A stretch of DNA of 64,000 nucleotides, from positions 4,402,001 to 4,466,000 of the forward strand of contig LSAX01000003.1 in the NCBI GenBank assembly GCA_001557505.1, in the 5' to 3' direction. This DNA is from Reticulascus tulasneorum. Taxonomy: Eukaryota; Ascomycota; Sordariomycetes; Glomerellales; Reticulascaceae. The notes beneath the pieces were generated by a model that had not been told where the DNA came from, did not search any database, and worked only from the letters and a program-made list of their open reading frames with translations. Positions 45,376 through 58,379 of this stretch are shown piece by piece. Every line of letters begins with the position of its first letter. Position 1 is the stretch's first letter. The translations under genes were made by a program, and so were the position numbers.

Positions 45376-46300
45376 GTGTGTGGGGCCGATTGAGGGTTCC
45401 CTCCCATGCATATTCGCTCAGTTGATCAGAGGTTTGGAACCGCCTGTCGATACGTCACTGTTGTGAGACCTAAGGAAATAGCATCGATCAAACTCACCCT
45501 GGTCAGCTACGACACGGGCAAATGAGATGGAGTAAGATCTGATGAAGTGGATCGTACGTACTAGCGAGTTAGCGAGACATTTTTGGATCGACTGCTATCA
45601 ACCTCGCCCATCACTCAATCTTCCTCCAGCCTTAGGAAATCCGCGAGGGAAGGCTGTAGGAGGCGCTTTGGGTGTCCGACAGCCTTCATCCTACGCGCCG
45701 TACTGGAATCCGTAGTCAGTCTAATGGCCTGTTCGGTTTTTTTGGGGGGGCCAGATCTGAGACGTTGTCTAGAATCAACCGATCCCGCTAGGTGCCCTTG
45801 GGCCTTCTAAAACGATATCGAGCGCCTAGCATCTATGCAGGTACTACTGATGAGATCGTCAAGCTGTCGTTTTTCTGAAGCTCGGAGAGAGATGATTAGG
45901 GCACACAGGAGACGTTAATATAAAGAATAGAACAACGACAGTGATAATAGGCATGTTCAGGCACTTCTAAGCTATAATATCTTTCGTAAAGTTGCTACAC
46001 GGTTTTAATGGTTACTTAAGTAAAGTCTATTTGATTAGTTCAAATGACGGATAGATTTTTGTTAAATCGAGTTAACTAAATCAAACCCTCCTCTAGAATC
46101 TTCAGCTTCTCATTTACTCAAGTTCTTTCTATGACCATCTCAATACTCTCCCCAGCCAGTTACCAAACGTCATTATCTAATATGTCACAGACAAAGTCGA
46201 GGGAAAATATAGAGTTAAGTCTTTGGATCAGGCATTATTCGACCGCCAGGACGGCAACGTTATTGATAAAAGTTTTGATCGTTACTTATTACCTTATCAG
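45376..46300. other. Right edge of the island, no gene identified
   Basis: Composition declines from balanced to A+T-rich, with the shift starting near 45,960. A plus-strand frame of 75 codons at 45,583 shows no family features and contains a run of eight G. Confidence 0.45.
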
Positions 46301-47260
46301 CTTTTAATGATCTTTTGGTATTCTTATTAGAGTTTAGAACTAAGAAGGGAAGAAGGTTAACAATAGAGCTTATACTTTATAATACGCCTCCATTGTATTA
46401 ATTACTATTATCGATGTATAATTTTTTATATTTGGTTCTATTACCTTTATAACTACAGAGAAGAGTTCTATTAGAAAAAAGAATTTTTTTACCATTTTCA
46501 TCGAAATAACGTTAAATAATAGCTTTATTACTTTCTTAATCTTACTTTTATATCTTACTTACTAAGCTTTTTAAATATTTTTAATTAAATAATAATTATA
46601 TATGATAAGATGTTTATCTAGATATGGTTTTAATAGTTTGTTTAATTTCTTTTTAACTAAAGTTTATAATTTGGTTATAATCAGATTAAATAATATAAGC
46701 TTAAAACACTTTATTATCTTTTTATCTATAATATATCTTAAGATTAAGATAAATATTATTTATATTAAAGAAAACATAATATTAATATATTTTTAAGTTA
46801 CATCTTCTTAAGGTTAATATTACATACTAAATATCTTACCTACGATAAAAAGGTTAAACGTCTTAGGTAATTCATATCTCCGATTACACTTTATAACGTT
46901 ATTAACCTCTTTAAGGTATCTAGACCAGGCCATTTTTATAAGCTATGAGTTTTCAAAGGCATTCTCTTCAGCTTTGATAATCGTTTTAATATAACCTTTA
47001 AAGTATATAGTCTTAGCAAATTTTATTAATATATTTTAGACTTAAGTTTATAACTATTTCTTATAGCTAACTAAAATAGTTAAATATCTAAAGAAGAGTC
47101 AATTAGAATAATCATTCTTAACAGACTTCCTAACTAATATAATAAAAGCTTTATTAACGTTTATAAGATATTATCTCTAATTATTTTGTCACGATCATGT
47201 CAAGGCTAGTTATAACACTAATCTTAACAATAATTGTTAAGATTTATGTTATTAAGTATT
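46301..47260. other. A+T-rich RIP-mutated DNA with a milder segment
   Basis: The part near 46,830-47,150 retains scattered G and C (for example AGACCAGGCCATTTTTATAA) and may be older coding DNA, but I could not identify a product. A brief normal patch, TTTGTCACGATCATGTCAAG, lies at 47,184-47,203. The open frame at 46,602-46,796 is a Leu/Ile/Asn-rich product of A+T richness. Confidence 0.5.
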
Positions 47261-50200
47261 TAAATTTTATATATAATATAACTTAAAAAAGTATAAAATA
47301 GATATTTTAGACCTAATTAAGATATTTACTTTTAAAAGATAAGATATTTTGTTTATAAAAATTAAGTAATTTATAATAATAAAAAAACTTAGAAATAATA
47401 ATATAAAGTTTAATAATAAATATAAATATTATAAATAATATTAATATATTAATTTAAAATAACTTTTAAAGTTAGTTTATAAATATTATAATATTATATA
47501 ATATATATTCTTCTATATTAATAAATAATTAATAAATAATAACAAATAGACTTTAAAGATTATTAAAGATTAAACCTTAATTAAATAGATAATATTAAGT
47601 TTTTAAATATTATTAAATAACTTTATTAATTATTTTAAATTATTTTTAAATAATATTAATAATAATTTAAACTTAAAAATAAACGTTTTAATATAATTTA
47701 TTAAAAAAGAAGTTAAAAAATTAATATTAATTAATATTAAAAAAGAAAACTTATAATTAATATTTTAATATTAAAAACTTATTATTAAATAATATTTCGA
47801 AAAAATTAAAAAAATAACATAAAAAATATAATAAAAGATTATATTTATTAATATTAAGATAGTTATATAATATAAGATTAAAAAGATCTTATTTATTATA
47901 ATATATAAGAAAAAAGACTAACTTAATAAAAAATATATAAAATATAAACTTTATTAACCAATTTAAAAAGATTTTATATAATTAACAAAAAAGAAAAAAC
48001 CTTAATAATAATCAAGAAATAATATAAATGATAACGAATTTAATAACCTTTTATATCATAATAACTAAGTTTTATAATAAAAATTATTAAATAATAAGTC
48101 TAAATAATAACTTAAAAACTTAAAATTAAAAAAATATCTAAAACGTTAAAAAACAAAGATATCTTAAACATAGAAAAATCCTCTTTAAGATAAATTAAGA
48201 TAGACCTTTTTATATATATTATTAAAATACTTAATAAAAAATTAAAATTAATATTTAAAAAAGTTTATAATAAAATAACCTTAATAAAAATAAGCTAATA
48301 TAATATATAACTAAATCTTAATATTTAGATTAAAAATATTAAAATAATATTTAAAAACGAAGAATAAATAATAAAAAACTACTTTTAATATAATAAAATC
48401 TATTAAGCAGATTATTTATAAGATAATTATATTATATATAAACTAGATAAAAGGTAATATAGATAATAGTTTTAACGAAAAAAAAGCTAATTAATTAATA
48501 AATCTTATTTAATAACTAAACTATTATATTAAGTCTTAATAAAGAGATATATAAAATTAAGATATATAATATTTATATTATATCTTAATTTCTTAATAAA
48601 ATACTTATTTAGAAAAATCAAATAAAACGAATATTATATTAAATATTATAAAGTATATTATAACGAAAAAATAGAAAAATAATTCATAAAAGAATAAATT
48701 ATATATAATTTAGTTTAAATAATAAAAACTATTATAATAATAATAACATAACAATAAAAACATAAAAAAAACCTTTTTAATATAATTTATAATAAAAATG
48801 TTAATCATATATATATAAAAATCTTAATAAAGATAAAAGGTTAGTTTATATAAATTATAATTAATAATAAAATATAAAAGAATTATATCGTTTTTATGTT
48901 AGTTAATAATATAAAATTATCTTAGAAACTTAAGAAGAGTTTATATAAATTAACTATTATAAAAAAAGAATTATTTATATATAATAAAGGTTATATTACT
49001 AAAGAAACTATATAATCTATAATATTTAAATATAATCAAAAAGAAATAATCATTTTTAACATCATAGATATTAGAAAATATTAAATAATTTTAAATATTA
49101 TATAATTAAGAGAAAACAACCTTTAGATTAACTAGATTATTAAAATGATCTAGTAAATAAATAACTTAACTTTTAAATAATTAAGATTTTTAATATTATA
49201 TAAACTTAATATAACATTTAAAATAAAAATAATAATATATTAAAAATAAATATTTATTAAGTTATTATATAAGATAAAATGTTAAATTATAATTAGCTAG
49301 TTAAAATAGATTTTATTTAAATATTATAAATATAAATAACTATTTAGCAAAATGTTTAATATAAAATTATTAAAATATAAACCTTATAATTATAAAATCA
49401 AACTAAAAAAAGGTATATAATTAAAATTTTATATAATATATTTACTAAATCTTATATAATAAGAAATATTAAATATTTACCTTAATAAAAACCTAAAAAA
49501 AGGTTATATTAGACCTTTAATATTATTAATAAGATATTTTATTTTATTTATATTAAAAAAGAATGAAAAGTTATAATTATATATTAATTAAAGATAATTA
49601 AACAAAATCATAATTAAGAATTATTATTTATTATCTTTAATCTTAGAACTTAGAGATTTACTTTTTAAAACTAAATATTTTATAATATTTAACTTTAAAA
49701 GAATATATAACTTAATCTAAATAAAAAAAAGTGAAAAATAGAAGATAACCTTTTAGATTAAGAAAAAACATTTTAAATACTTCGTTATACTTTTCAAACT
49801 TATTAATATACTAGCTACGTTTTAGATTATAATTAATTAAATCTTAAAAGAATATCTTAACTAATTTATAATAATCTATTTAGATAATATTTTAATCTTT
49901 TTTAAAATATTAAATAAATATAAAAAAAAAAAATATTAAATATTTTAAAACTTTAAAGTATTAAATTATTAATTAAACCTAAAGAACATATATTTTATTC
50001 TAAATAAATTAACTTTTTAAATTATATAATTATGTTAAGATAAATTAATATAAATAAAAAGAAGATTATAATAATAGTTAAATAACTTATATTATAAAAC
50101 GTATAAGATATATAAGGCTTTTTAAGATTTATAAACTTTTATCAAAGATAATTAAAAGATATTTTTATTAATAAAGCTTATTAAAAATAATAAAATATTT

Positions 50201-52330
50201 AAATAGATATTATAAATAAAGAAAGCTTTTTAAGATATAAAAAAGAAGATTATATAAAAATTAATCTTAATAATCTTAAACTTAGAAAAACCTTTTAAAA
50301 TTAAAATAAATATCTTTAATTATATATTAAAAAGATAACTTTTATAAAAAACGATTATAAAATATTATATTTAATAACTTTCTTCTCGAAAAAAACTAAA
50401 TAGATTAAAACTTAATTATTAAATCTATAATAAAAAACTAATAAAAATTATTAAAATATTTAAAAAATAAAAATATTATCTTTTAAAAATTAAATATAAA
50501 ATTAAGATTTATATAGATTATAAAAACCTTATATACTTTATAATTAATAAAGACCTAAATAAATAATAAATTTAATAATTAAAATTCTTTTAGAAATTTA
50601 ACTTTGAAATTATATATAAGAAAAGATCTAAGAACAACTAAATAGATATATTTAGTTAGAAGATTAATTATAAAAAGAACATTTTTAAAGATATAAACAT
50701 TATCTTTTAACAAAATATAAATAACATCTTAATATTAAACAAGAAAAACCTTAACGTTATATTAAAATAATAATTAATAAAAAAAACCTAAATTAATAAA
50801 TAATTAATCAAAGAAATATATAAAATATTTATTTATAAATATTAAAAAGTAAATAAGATTTATTAAAAATTTAAATAATATTATAATTATATTAAAATTA
50901 AAGATAAAATCTAAATAATAATTAAAAATTATATAACTTATATAAAAAGTAAGATATTATAATATAAATTATATAAAAAATTATAACTATTCTAATTAAC
51001 AAATAAAATATAAAAATTAATATTTATAAACTTTATAATCAAATTATTAAAATCTTAAAAATTATTTATAAAAGTAAAATATAATAATATATTAATAATA
51101 ATTAACTAACTTATTAAATATATATATTTCAAATTATATAAAAAAAAAATTAATATAAAAAGACTTATATATATCTTTATTAAAATTATCTTTATATAAT
51201 ATAAATTATCTATAAAATTAATAATAGATAAAGATAAACTTTTTATATCTAAATTTTAATAATTTTTAATAAGATAATTAAAAATAAAATATAAACTCTT
51301 TATAAATTTCTATTTTTAGATAGATAGTTAAATAAAAAAGATAAACTAGATATTAAAATAATATTTATATTATTATGTTAATTATTAATAAGATAATTAA
51401 GTTAAATTATTATTATTAATATAATTTATTTATAATAATATAATTATAAAAATAATTAAGGTTTCTTTATTTTATACTAATTATAACTTCAAACTAATAA
51501 TATATAAAAAACTAAGAAAAAACTTTATAATATTTAAAATAACCATTTATATAGAAATATTATAATCATTATAATTATCTTTTTAGAAAGATTTAAAATT
51601 AATAATTATAAAAATATTAAAATATATTAATATTAAAAAGTTAAAAAGATTAACTTTTAAAAAAAGATATAATATTTATTTTATATAATAAAATATTAAA
51701 ATTATTAAATTAAACGATAAGTTAGATTATAAACTTATTAAACTATTTAAAATTAAAAAGAAAATTTTAAAAGTTAATTATAGATTAAAATTATTTAACA
51801 TTATAAAAATATACCTAATATTCTATATATTATTATTAAAATTAATATTAAACAATAAAGAACTATAAAATACTATTATAATTAATATTAATAACTAAGA
51901 TTATAAAATAAAATAAATCTTAAATTTATAATATAATAATAAAAATATTTTTAAATATATTATTAAATAGAAAAATTATAAATATTTAGAAAATATATAA
52001 AAATTATTTAAGAATTTATAAAATTACCAAAATTTAATATAATAATTTTATTTATAACACTTAGATTAACTAAAAAACCTAGATCTATAAAATTATTATC
52101 TAAACCTAAAAAAGCTTAATTAATATCCTTAATAACCTTAAAAGATTAAATATTATCTATTATATAAGACTTTTATATAGAAATCAAAACCATATCATCT
52201 TTGTTATTTAACTTTTAAAGATTATAATAAAAATGTCTTTATTCTGTTTAATAATAATTTATTTTTAATAATAAAGATAAGTTAGACAGTTTATAATAAT
52301 AAAAAACTAGGTCTAAAAAATAAAGAAAAC
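47260..52330 (+). mobile_element. Ty3/gypsy chromodomain retrotransposon, RIP-inactivated
   Basis: Plus-strand translation from about 48,800 to 52,030 shows protease-to-chromodomain order of a chromovirus. Upstream sequence should be gag. LTRs were not found, so both limits are approximate. Almost every Gln and Trp position has become a stop and G+C is extremely low. It is oriented opposite to the gypsy element in the left block and belongs to a different group, since its RT motif is YLDD-type and it carries a chromodomain. Confidence 0.75.
48850..52030 (+). pseudogene. Gypsy pol relic with RT, RNase H, integrase and chromodomain
   Basis: Reverse transcriptase block YLDN-ILIF (usual YLDD) is at 49,877-49,888. 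An IDYKNLIYF stretch near 50,514 matches the RNase H TDHKNLxYF. Integrase is at about 51,080-51,360, with ILIIINQLIKYIYF, then LIIDKDKLFISKF and INFYFQIDSQIKKIN. These correspond to the family's ILVVVDRLTKMAHF, IVSDRDxxFxSxFW and TAFHPQTDGQTERVN. A chromodomain ends the frame at about 51,893-52,025: DYKIKQIL, YIIKQKNYKYLENI and KNLQN, where Q marks TAA or TAG stops. Chromodomains steer such elements to heterochromatin. Non-functional. Confidence 0.8.
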
Positions 52331-52794
52331 CTCTTTAGCCTTTTCTTCTTTTTTCTCTAATTTTTTTATATTTAGATAAAATAAATAATTAAGAAATAAA
52401 ATTAGAAAATAAAAACTTAACGAAAAAAAAAAAAAAAACCTTATAAGAAGAAACCACGAAAACACTATCATAATTTATATAACCACAGCGAATATATTTA
52501 GAATAACATAACAAACTAAAGCTTATACAGCATATTAAGTTTTATCTAAAATAATTTAAGTAAAATATATTAATATTAACATTTAGAAGGTTTATATAAT
52601 TAGTTAGTTATTAACACTTAAAGACTTTCGAAATAAGAAGATTATATAAAAAAATAAACTTTTAAAATATAACCTAATATATTATTAATATATAAAAAAA
52701 AAAAAAAAACGTAAAACTTAATAAGAAATAAAATATAAAATATAACCTACTTATATAACTAATAAAACTTTTAAAATAAAGATTTTAAAAGAAA
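52331..52794. other. A+T-rich DNA, no gene seen
   Basis: The stretch includes oligo-A runs (12 or more A near 52,425 and 52,690) and a short less-mutated patch, AACCACGAAAACACTATCAT. Nothing else is supported. Confidence 0.5.
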
Positions 52795-52905
52795 AATATA
52801 ATATTATAATTATAATATATAACCTTTTTAATAAGTAATTATAAATAATAAAATATATTTATATAATAATATTAAAAAATAAAGATATATATATTATATT
52901 AAATA
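52795..52905. repeat. 110-bp dispersed repeat, copy 1
   Basis: The sequence around TATAATATATAACCTTTTTA to the ATATTAAATATTAC end recurs at 55,254-55,365 with few changes. Its position next to the truncated gypsy fragment suggests element-derived sequence. Confidence 0.55.
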
Positions 52906-53629
52906 TTACTTTATAATTAATAAAGACCTAAATAAATGATAGATTTAATAATTAAAATTCTTTTAAAAATTTAATTTCAAAATTATATATAAAAAAAGAT
53001 CTAAAAACAACTAAACAAATATATTTAGCTAAAAGATTAATTATAAAAAAATATTCTTAAAAATATAAATATTATCTTTTAACGAAATATAAACGATGTT
53101 TTAATATTAAATAAAAAAAACCTTAATATTATATTAAAATAATAATTAATAAAGAAATCTAAATTAATAAACAGTTAATCAAAGAAGTATATAAAACATT
53201 TATTTATAAACATTAAAAAATAAATAAGACTTATTAAAAAATTATATAATATTATAATTATATTAAAATTAAAGATAAGGTCTAAATAATAATTAAAAAC
53301 TATATAACTTACATAGAAAATAAAATGTTATAATATAAACTATATAAAAAGTTATAATTATTTTAACTAACTAATAAAATATAAAAATCAATATCTATAA
53401 ACTTTATAATTAAATTATTAAAATCTAAAAAATTATTTATAAATATAAAATATAATAATATATTAATAATAATTAATTAACTTATTAAATATATATATTT
53501 AAAATTACATAAAAAAAATAAATAATATAAAAGAACTTATATATACTTTTATTAAGATTATTTTTATATAATATAAGTTATTTATAAAATTAATAACAAA
53601 TAAAGATAAACTTTTTATATTTAAATTTT
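52904..53629 (+). mobile_element. Truncated second gypsy copy (RNase H to integrase)
   Basis: From CTTTATAATTAATAAAGACC onward the segment parallels 50,530-51,258 for about 730 bases, mostly with transitions, then diverges abruptly after AAACTTTTTATATTTAAATT. It is therefore a fragment of the same element family, covering the end of RNase H, the integrase zinc-finger region and the start of the integrase core. It lies about 2.4 kb downstream in the same orientation. Confidence 0.8.
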
Positions 53630-55253
53630 TCTTTTATATTTAAAAACCTTATTTAATAATATAAAAAAAGATTTTTAATATATAAAAAAAATATATTATT
53701 AATATTTATAACTTAAATTATTTTTTTATATAACTAAACTTTTACCTTTTTATATTTATAATCTTAAACTTTATTAATTTATTTTTTTAAAATAATATAT
53801 TCTTATTTTTTTTAATATTTATTTATTTATATATCTTATATTTAAAAATCTAATCTTAATAATATATTTTTTAATTTTTAACAATTTAGTTTTTAATATT
53901 AAAACTTTATAATATAAAGTTAATAATCTTAATAAAAAGAAAAGTTTATAATAATATAATCTTAAAAAAGAATATATATATAAATAAACATAGATAAACC
54001 TTTATTTATAATAATAAAAAAAAGGTTTTTAAAATATATATTATTATATATTAACAAAGAAACTTTTTATAAAAAATTATAAATAGAAAATCTATATTAA
54101 AAACAAATTAATAAATAAATAATTATGATTTTTTTTAAATATATTTAAATATAAAATATAATTAATATAATTATAATTTTAATTTTAATTTTAAAATATA
54201 TTTAATATTATAAAAGTTAAAAACGTTATTAAGAATATATTTTGAATAATTATTATATTAATTTAATATCTAAATAAAAAATATATTAAATATTATTAAA
54301 GATAATTATCTAAACATAATAACTATTTTATAAGATATTTATAATATAAAAACCTAATTAACTTAAATTTAATTTAATAATTATAATTTTATTAACATTT
54401 TTATTAAATAATTATAATAAAAAAGCTTTTTATATATTATAAAATAAAATATTATCAAGTTAGACTAACTAATTAGATTAATCTAAATATTCTTTTAATT
54501 ATATTTAGATATAATAACGATTTTTTAAGGTTTTAAATTATAATAATATATATAATATAAATTATTATAAAATGCTTTTATTTTAAATAATAAATAAAAA
54601 TATATTTTAAAAAATTTTTTAATATAATATTTATTATTATTAATAATAAAAAATTAAATAGTTTTAATTTTATTATAAATAAATTATAAATTCTTATTAA
54701 CTAATATAATATCTAATTATTAAATATTATTATTATTATTAATTATAATATTATAATAAAAATAATAATTAAAATATTATTTTTAAATATAAAATTATAA
54801 TTTTATATTTAATATATTAACATTAATATCTAATTATAAACAAATTAAAAATAAATTATTATATTTAAAAATAATATAAATATTATTAAAAACTTTAATA
54901 ATAAAATAATATATTTAATAAATAAGAAATATTAAATTATTATAATTATTAATAAATAATTAAATATAATAAATTAATTTAAGTTAATAAATAATAACTT
55001 TAAAAAACAATAATTTAATAATTTATTATATTTATTAAAACTAAAAATAAGTTTAATATAATTTAGATTTAATTATATAATAAATTTAAAACTTAATAAA
55101 TAAATTTTTTTTTTTAATTAAATTTATATTTTATTATAATTTTAATAATTTTAATATTTTATTTAAAATTATTATAATTTTAATATTTATTTAATTTTTA
55201 ATATAAAGTTAAATAATTATAATATTAAGATATATTTATTAAATAAATAAACT

Positions 55254-55365
55254 ATTATAATCATAATATATAACTTTTCTAATAGATAATTATAAATAAT
55301 AAAATTTATTTATATAATAATATTTATAATTAAAGATATATATATTATATTAAATAATACTAAAT
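55254..55365. repeat. 110-bp dispersed repeat, copy 2
   Basis: Matches 52,795-52,905 (TATAATATATAACTTTTCTA through ATATTAAATAATAC). The spacing of about 2.46 kb leaves the possibility that the two copies bound a small element. Confidence 0.5.
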
Positions 55366-56517
55366 AAATTTATAATATAATGTTTAATTTATTTATAATG
55401 AAAGTAAAATATTAATATATAAAATTCATTTATAAACTTTTATTAATAATATTATATTATTAATAAAAAAATAATAATAATTAAAAATTATTAGAAAAAT
55501 AGATTGATAAATAAATATATAATAAAAAAGATTATATATTTAGAAAAGATTATATTAATCTAAGATATTATAATAATCTAAAAGTTTTATATTTTTATAT
55601 AAAAATTAATTATTTTTATAATTAGATAATTCTTAATTATATTTTAATAATTAATTTAAGTTTTTAGTTTAACTAAGTTTTAAATTTTAATTATTAATTT
55701 TATATAATATATTTTATAATATTAAATTTAAATTAAAGTTTTTTTATTATATTATTTATTAATATTATCTAATTTATTTAATAATATAAACCTTAAATAT
55801 TATTATTAAGATTAATATTATAATTAACCTTAATATAATTATAATATTTTTATTATTTTTATTTAATAAATTATTTATTATTATAAATAATATCTTTATT
55901 TTTAAATAAATATAATATTAAATATTTTTTTAAAAAAAAGTTTGTTTAAAATATTTTATAATAATATTTAAAAAACTTAAAAAAGAAAATAAAGTCTTTT
56001 ATATATAAATTAATAAAAATAAGATAAAAATCTTTTTATTATAAAAGTTTTTAAGATAATTTAAAAAGTTTTAAATTTTTATAACTTAATTTAGATTTTA
56101 TTAAGATATATATTAATATATATTTAAATTTTTAAAAGATTAAGTTAAAATAACTATTTTATTTTTAAAAAAAAATATTATAATTTAGTTTAAACTTTAT
56201 TTTTAAAAAAAATTTAAAAAAAAAGATAAAACTAAGATAAAAATTATAAAAATATTTTTTATATTTATTAAATTTAAAAAAGTATTATATAAAATATTTA
56301 ATAGTTTAAATAAAAAAGAATTAAATAAAAAAAATTAATATATTTAACTTAAAAAAAGTTAATAATTAAATTATGTTTTAACATTTTAATAAATATTTTT
56401 AAAAGTTAATTAAAGAAAATTTATATTTATAATATAATTTTATAATAAACTTAAAAATATAATTAAAAACAATTTAGTTAAAAAAGATTAATCTAAACAT
56501 CTAATTAAATATATTAA

Positions 56518-56592
56518 AATAATAATATATATTAAATAATAATATATATTAAAATAATAATATATATTAAAATAATAATATATATTAATAAT
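56518..56592. repeat. Tandem AATAATAATATATATTAA repeat, four to five units
   Basis: Four nearly perfect units of 18-19 bases, followed by a partial one. A+T only. Confidence 0.85.
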
Positions 56593-56879
56593 TATTAATA
56601 TAAATAATAAATAAAAAAATAATATATTATAATATTTAATTTAAAAAAGTTAATTAAAAATATATTATAATTTAATTATAATTTAGAATTATTTATTTAA
56701 ATATAAAAAAAAAAGCAACGTTATATCAAAATAATTAAGCTTAATAGCCCTTTTTAGCTAAATAATTATAAAACTGTTAATAAAATCTAAATAAAATAGC
56801 TTATAAGATCAGCGACGGCCGTACGAGGTTGTAGATATATATATAAGGTAACGTACTTAATGTGGCGGTGGTAATAATA

Positions 56880-58010
56880 GAAAAACGTTAATATTAATGG
56901 TTAATAAGGTAAACGTTATCCTGATCGTGTTAAGCCGTAAGTGATTATTTAAGGTTATATATATTAATAGATTAATCTATAATTTAAAGACGTCGAACTT
57001 AGTAATAAATATTATTATTAAAGTTAAAAAGTTCTTTGTTTAGGGTGATAGAGAACTTAAGATATAAACGCTCATAGAAGAGCTATTAGGACATTTTGAA
57101 GTTATATAAGACTAATCAAGCTTTATTATTATTAAACTTATAATCATCGAAAAGAAACTTAATATATTAATATCTAGAATTATAGAGCCCTTCTTAATAT
57201 TAAAAACGTATACGGCCGCGGCCGTTTTTAAACCGGCGTGAGAAAATATATATTATAAATTAACTATCTATATTAAGGATATATCAGCGGATATTAACAT
57301 AAAAATATTTAAAGAAATAGTTAAGGCCGTAAACTAGGTTATAAAGGCGGGAGTAGTTATTATAGCTTATAAGCTGGCTAGCAGAGACTAAGAAGTAATA
57401 TTTAGCTTTAAGATAATAAAAGATATATATAAAAAGAGAGATAACTAGATCTAAGTTACCTTTTACCCTAAAGCTAAAGCTTATTATATTAGATTATAGA
57501 TAATAATAAACGGCCTTAAACGATTAGCTATAGATAAAAGAACCTTCTTTACCAGCCTTTAAGTTGAAAATAAGGTAAAAATCGAAGAAGTTAAATAACC
57601 TAAAAATAATAAATACCTCTTTATAATTATAAATAACTTCGCGAAGGCTTATGAACTTTACCATAGAGGTATTATTCTAGATTTAGAATAATTTAGCTAT
57701 AAGCTATATAAAGCTATAGTTAAAGTTAAGTAATATTATAATTATCAACAATTTAGCTATATTATAAAAGCTTATAAATAACCGTTTATATATAGATATT
57801 ATAGATATAAAGGTTATTAAGATAAAGACCAAACTATATAAGAATTAACTTACTTTACATATAACTAAAGGAAATTACCAAAATACTTTAATTATATAAA
57901 AGATTACCTTATATAGTTAAAAAATTATATTAACTAAAAGAAATAATAAGTGTTTACAGATATAGCTTAAATCGTAAAGCCTTAATAATTTGCCTTTATG
58001 GATAACCTTT
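56880..58010 (+). pseudogene. LINE ORF1 (gag-like) relic
   Basis: Plus-strand sequence upstream of the endonuclease motif reads as a broken hydrophilic protein. Near 57,791-57,830 a YRYYRYKGY*DKD string could be a RIP-altered CCHC zinc knuckle (TGT or TGC to TAT), as in Tad-type ORF1. The fourth ligand is not clear, so this is tentative. The limits are only approximate. Confidence 0.4.
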
Positions 58011-58379
58011 AGATTAACGATCTTATATTTAATATTTACTTTATAAGATTAACGATATATATATATAAAGCTAAGAGGCTATGTATGATTATACTGATTA
58101 TTTAGACTATATTAATTAAAGGTAAATTTAAAAGTTTTACTAAAGTTTTAATAAGCTTTAAAGATATTATAACGATGATCATATTATTATAAACCTTTAT
58201 AAACATATAAAAGACCGTGGTTAGCTTAGAATTAGAAATAAGGGATAACCTTGACCTTAACGAAAGTATATTATTTTATTAGATAACTAAACCTATAAGA
58301 TATAATATATTAACATATAAAACCTTATAACCTTATGCTTATTAAGTTATAATATAAAAAAGATTATAGTTAATATGAT

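Larger units (their letters stand above)
53630..56700. other. Extremely A+T-rich DNA, no gene seen
   Basis: About 3 kb with hardly any G or C. No domain relic could be read on either strand. It holds a second copy of the 110-bp repeat at 55,254-55,365 and an 18-19-bp tandem repeat at 56,518-56,592. Confidence 0.6.

Noticed and set aside
46602..46796. Plus-strand open frame rich in Leu, Ile and Asn
   Set aside because: Its composition is what very A+T-rich DNA gives by chance. No homology pattern is seen.
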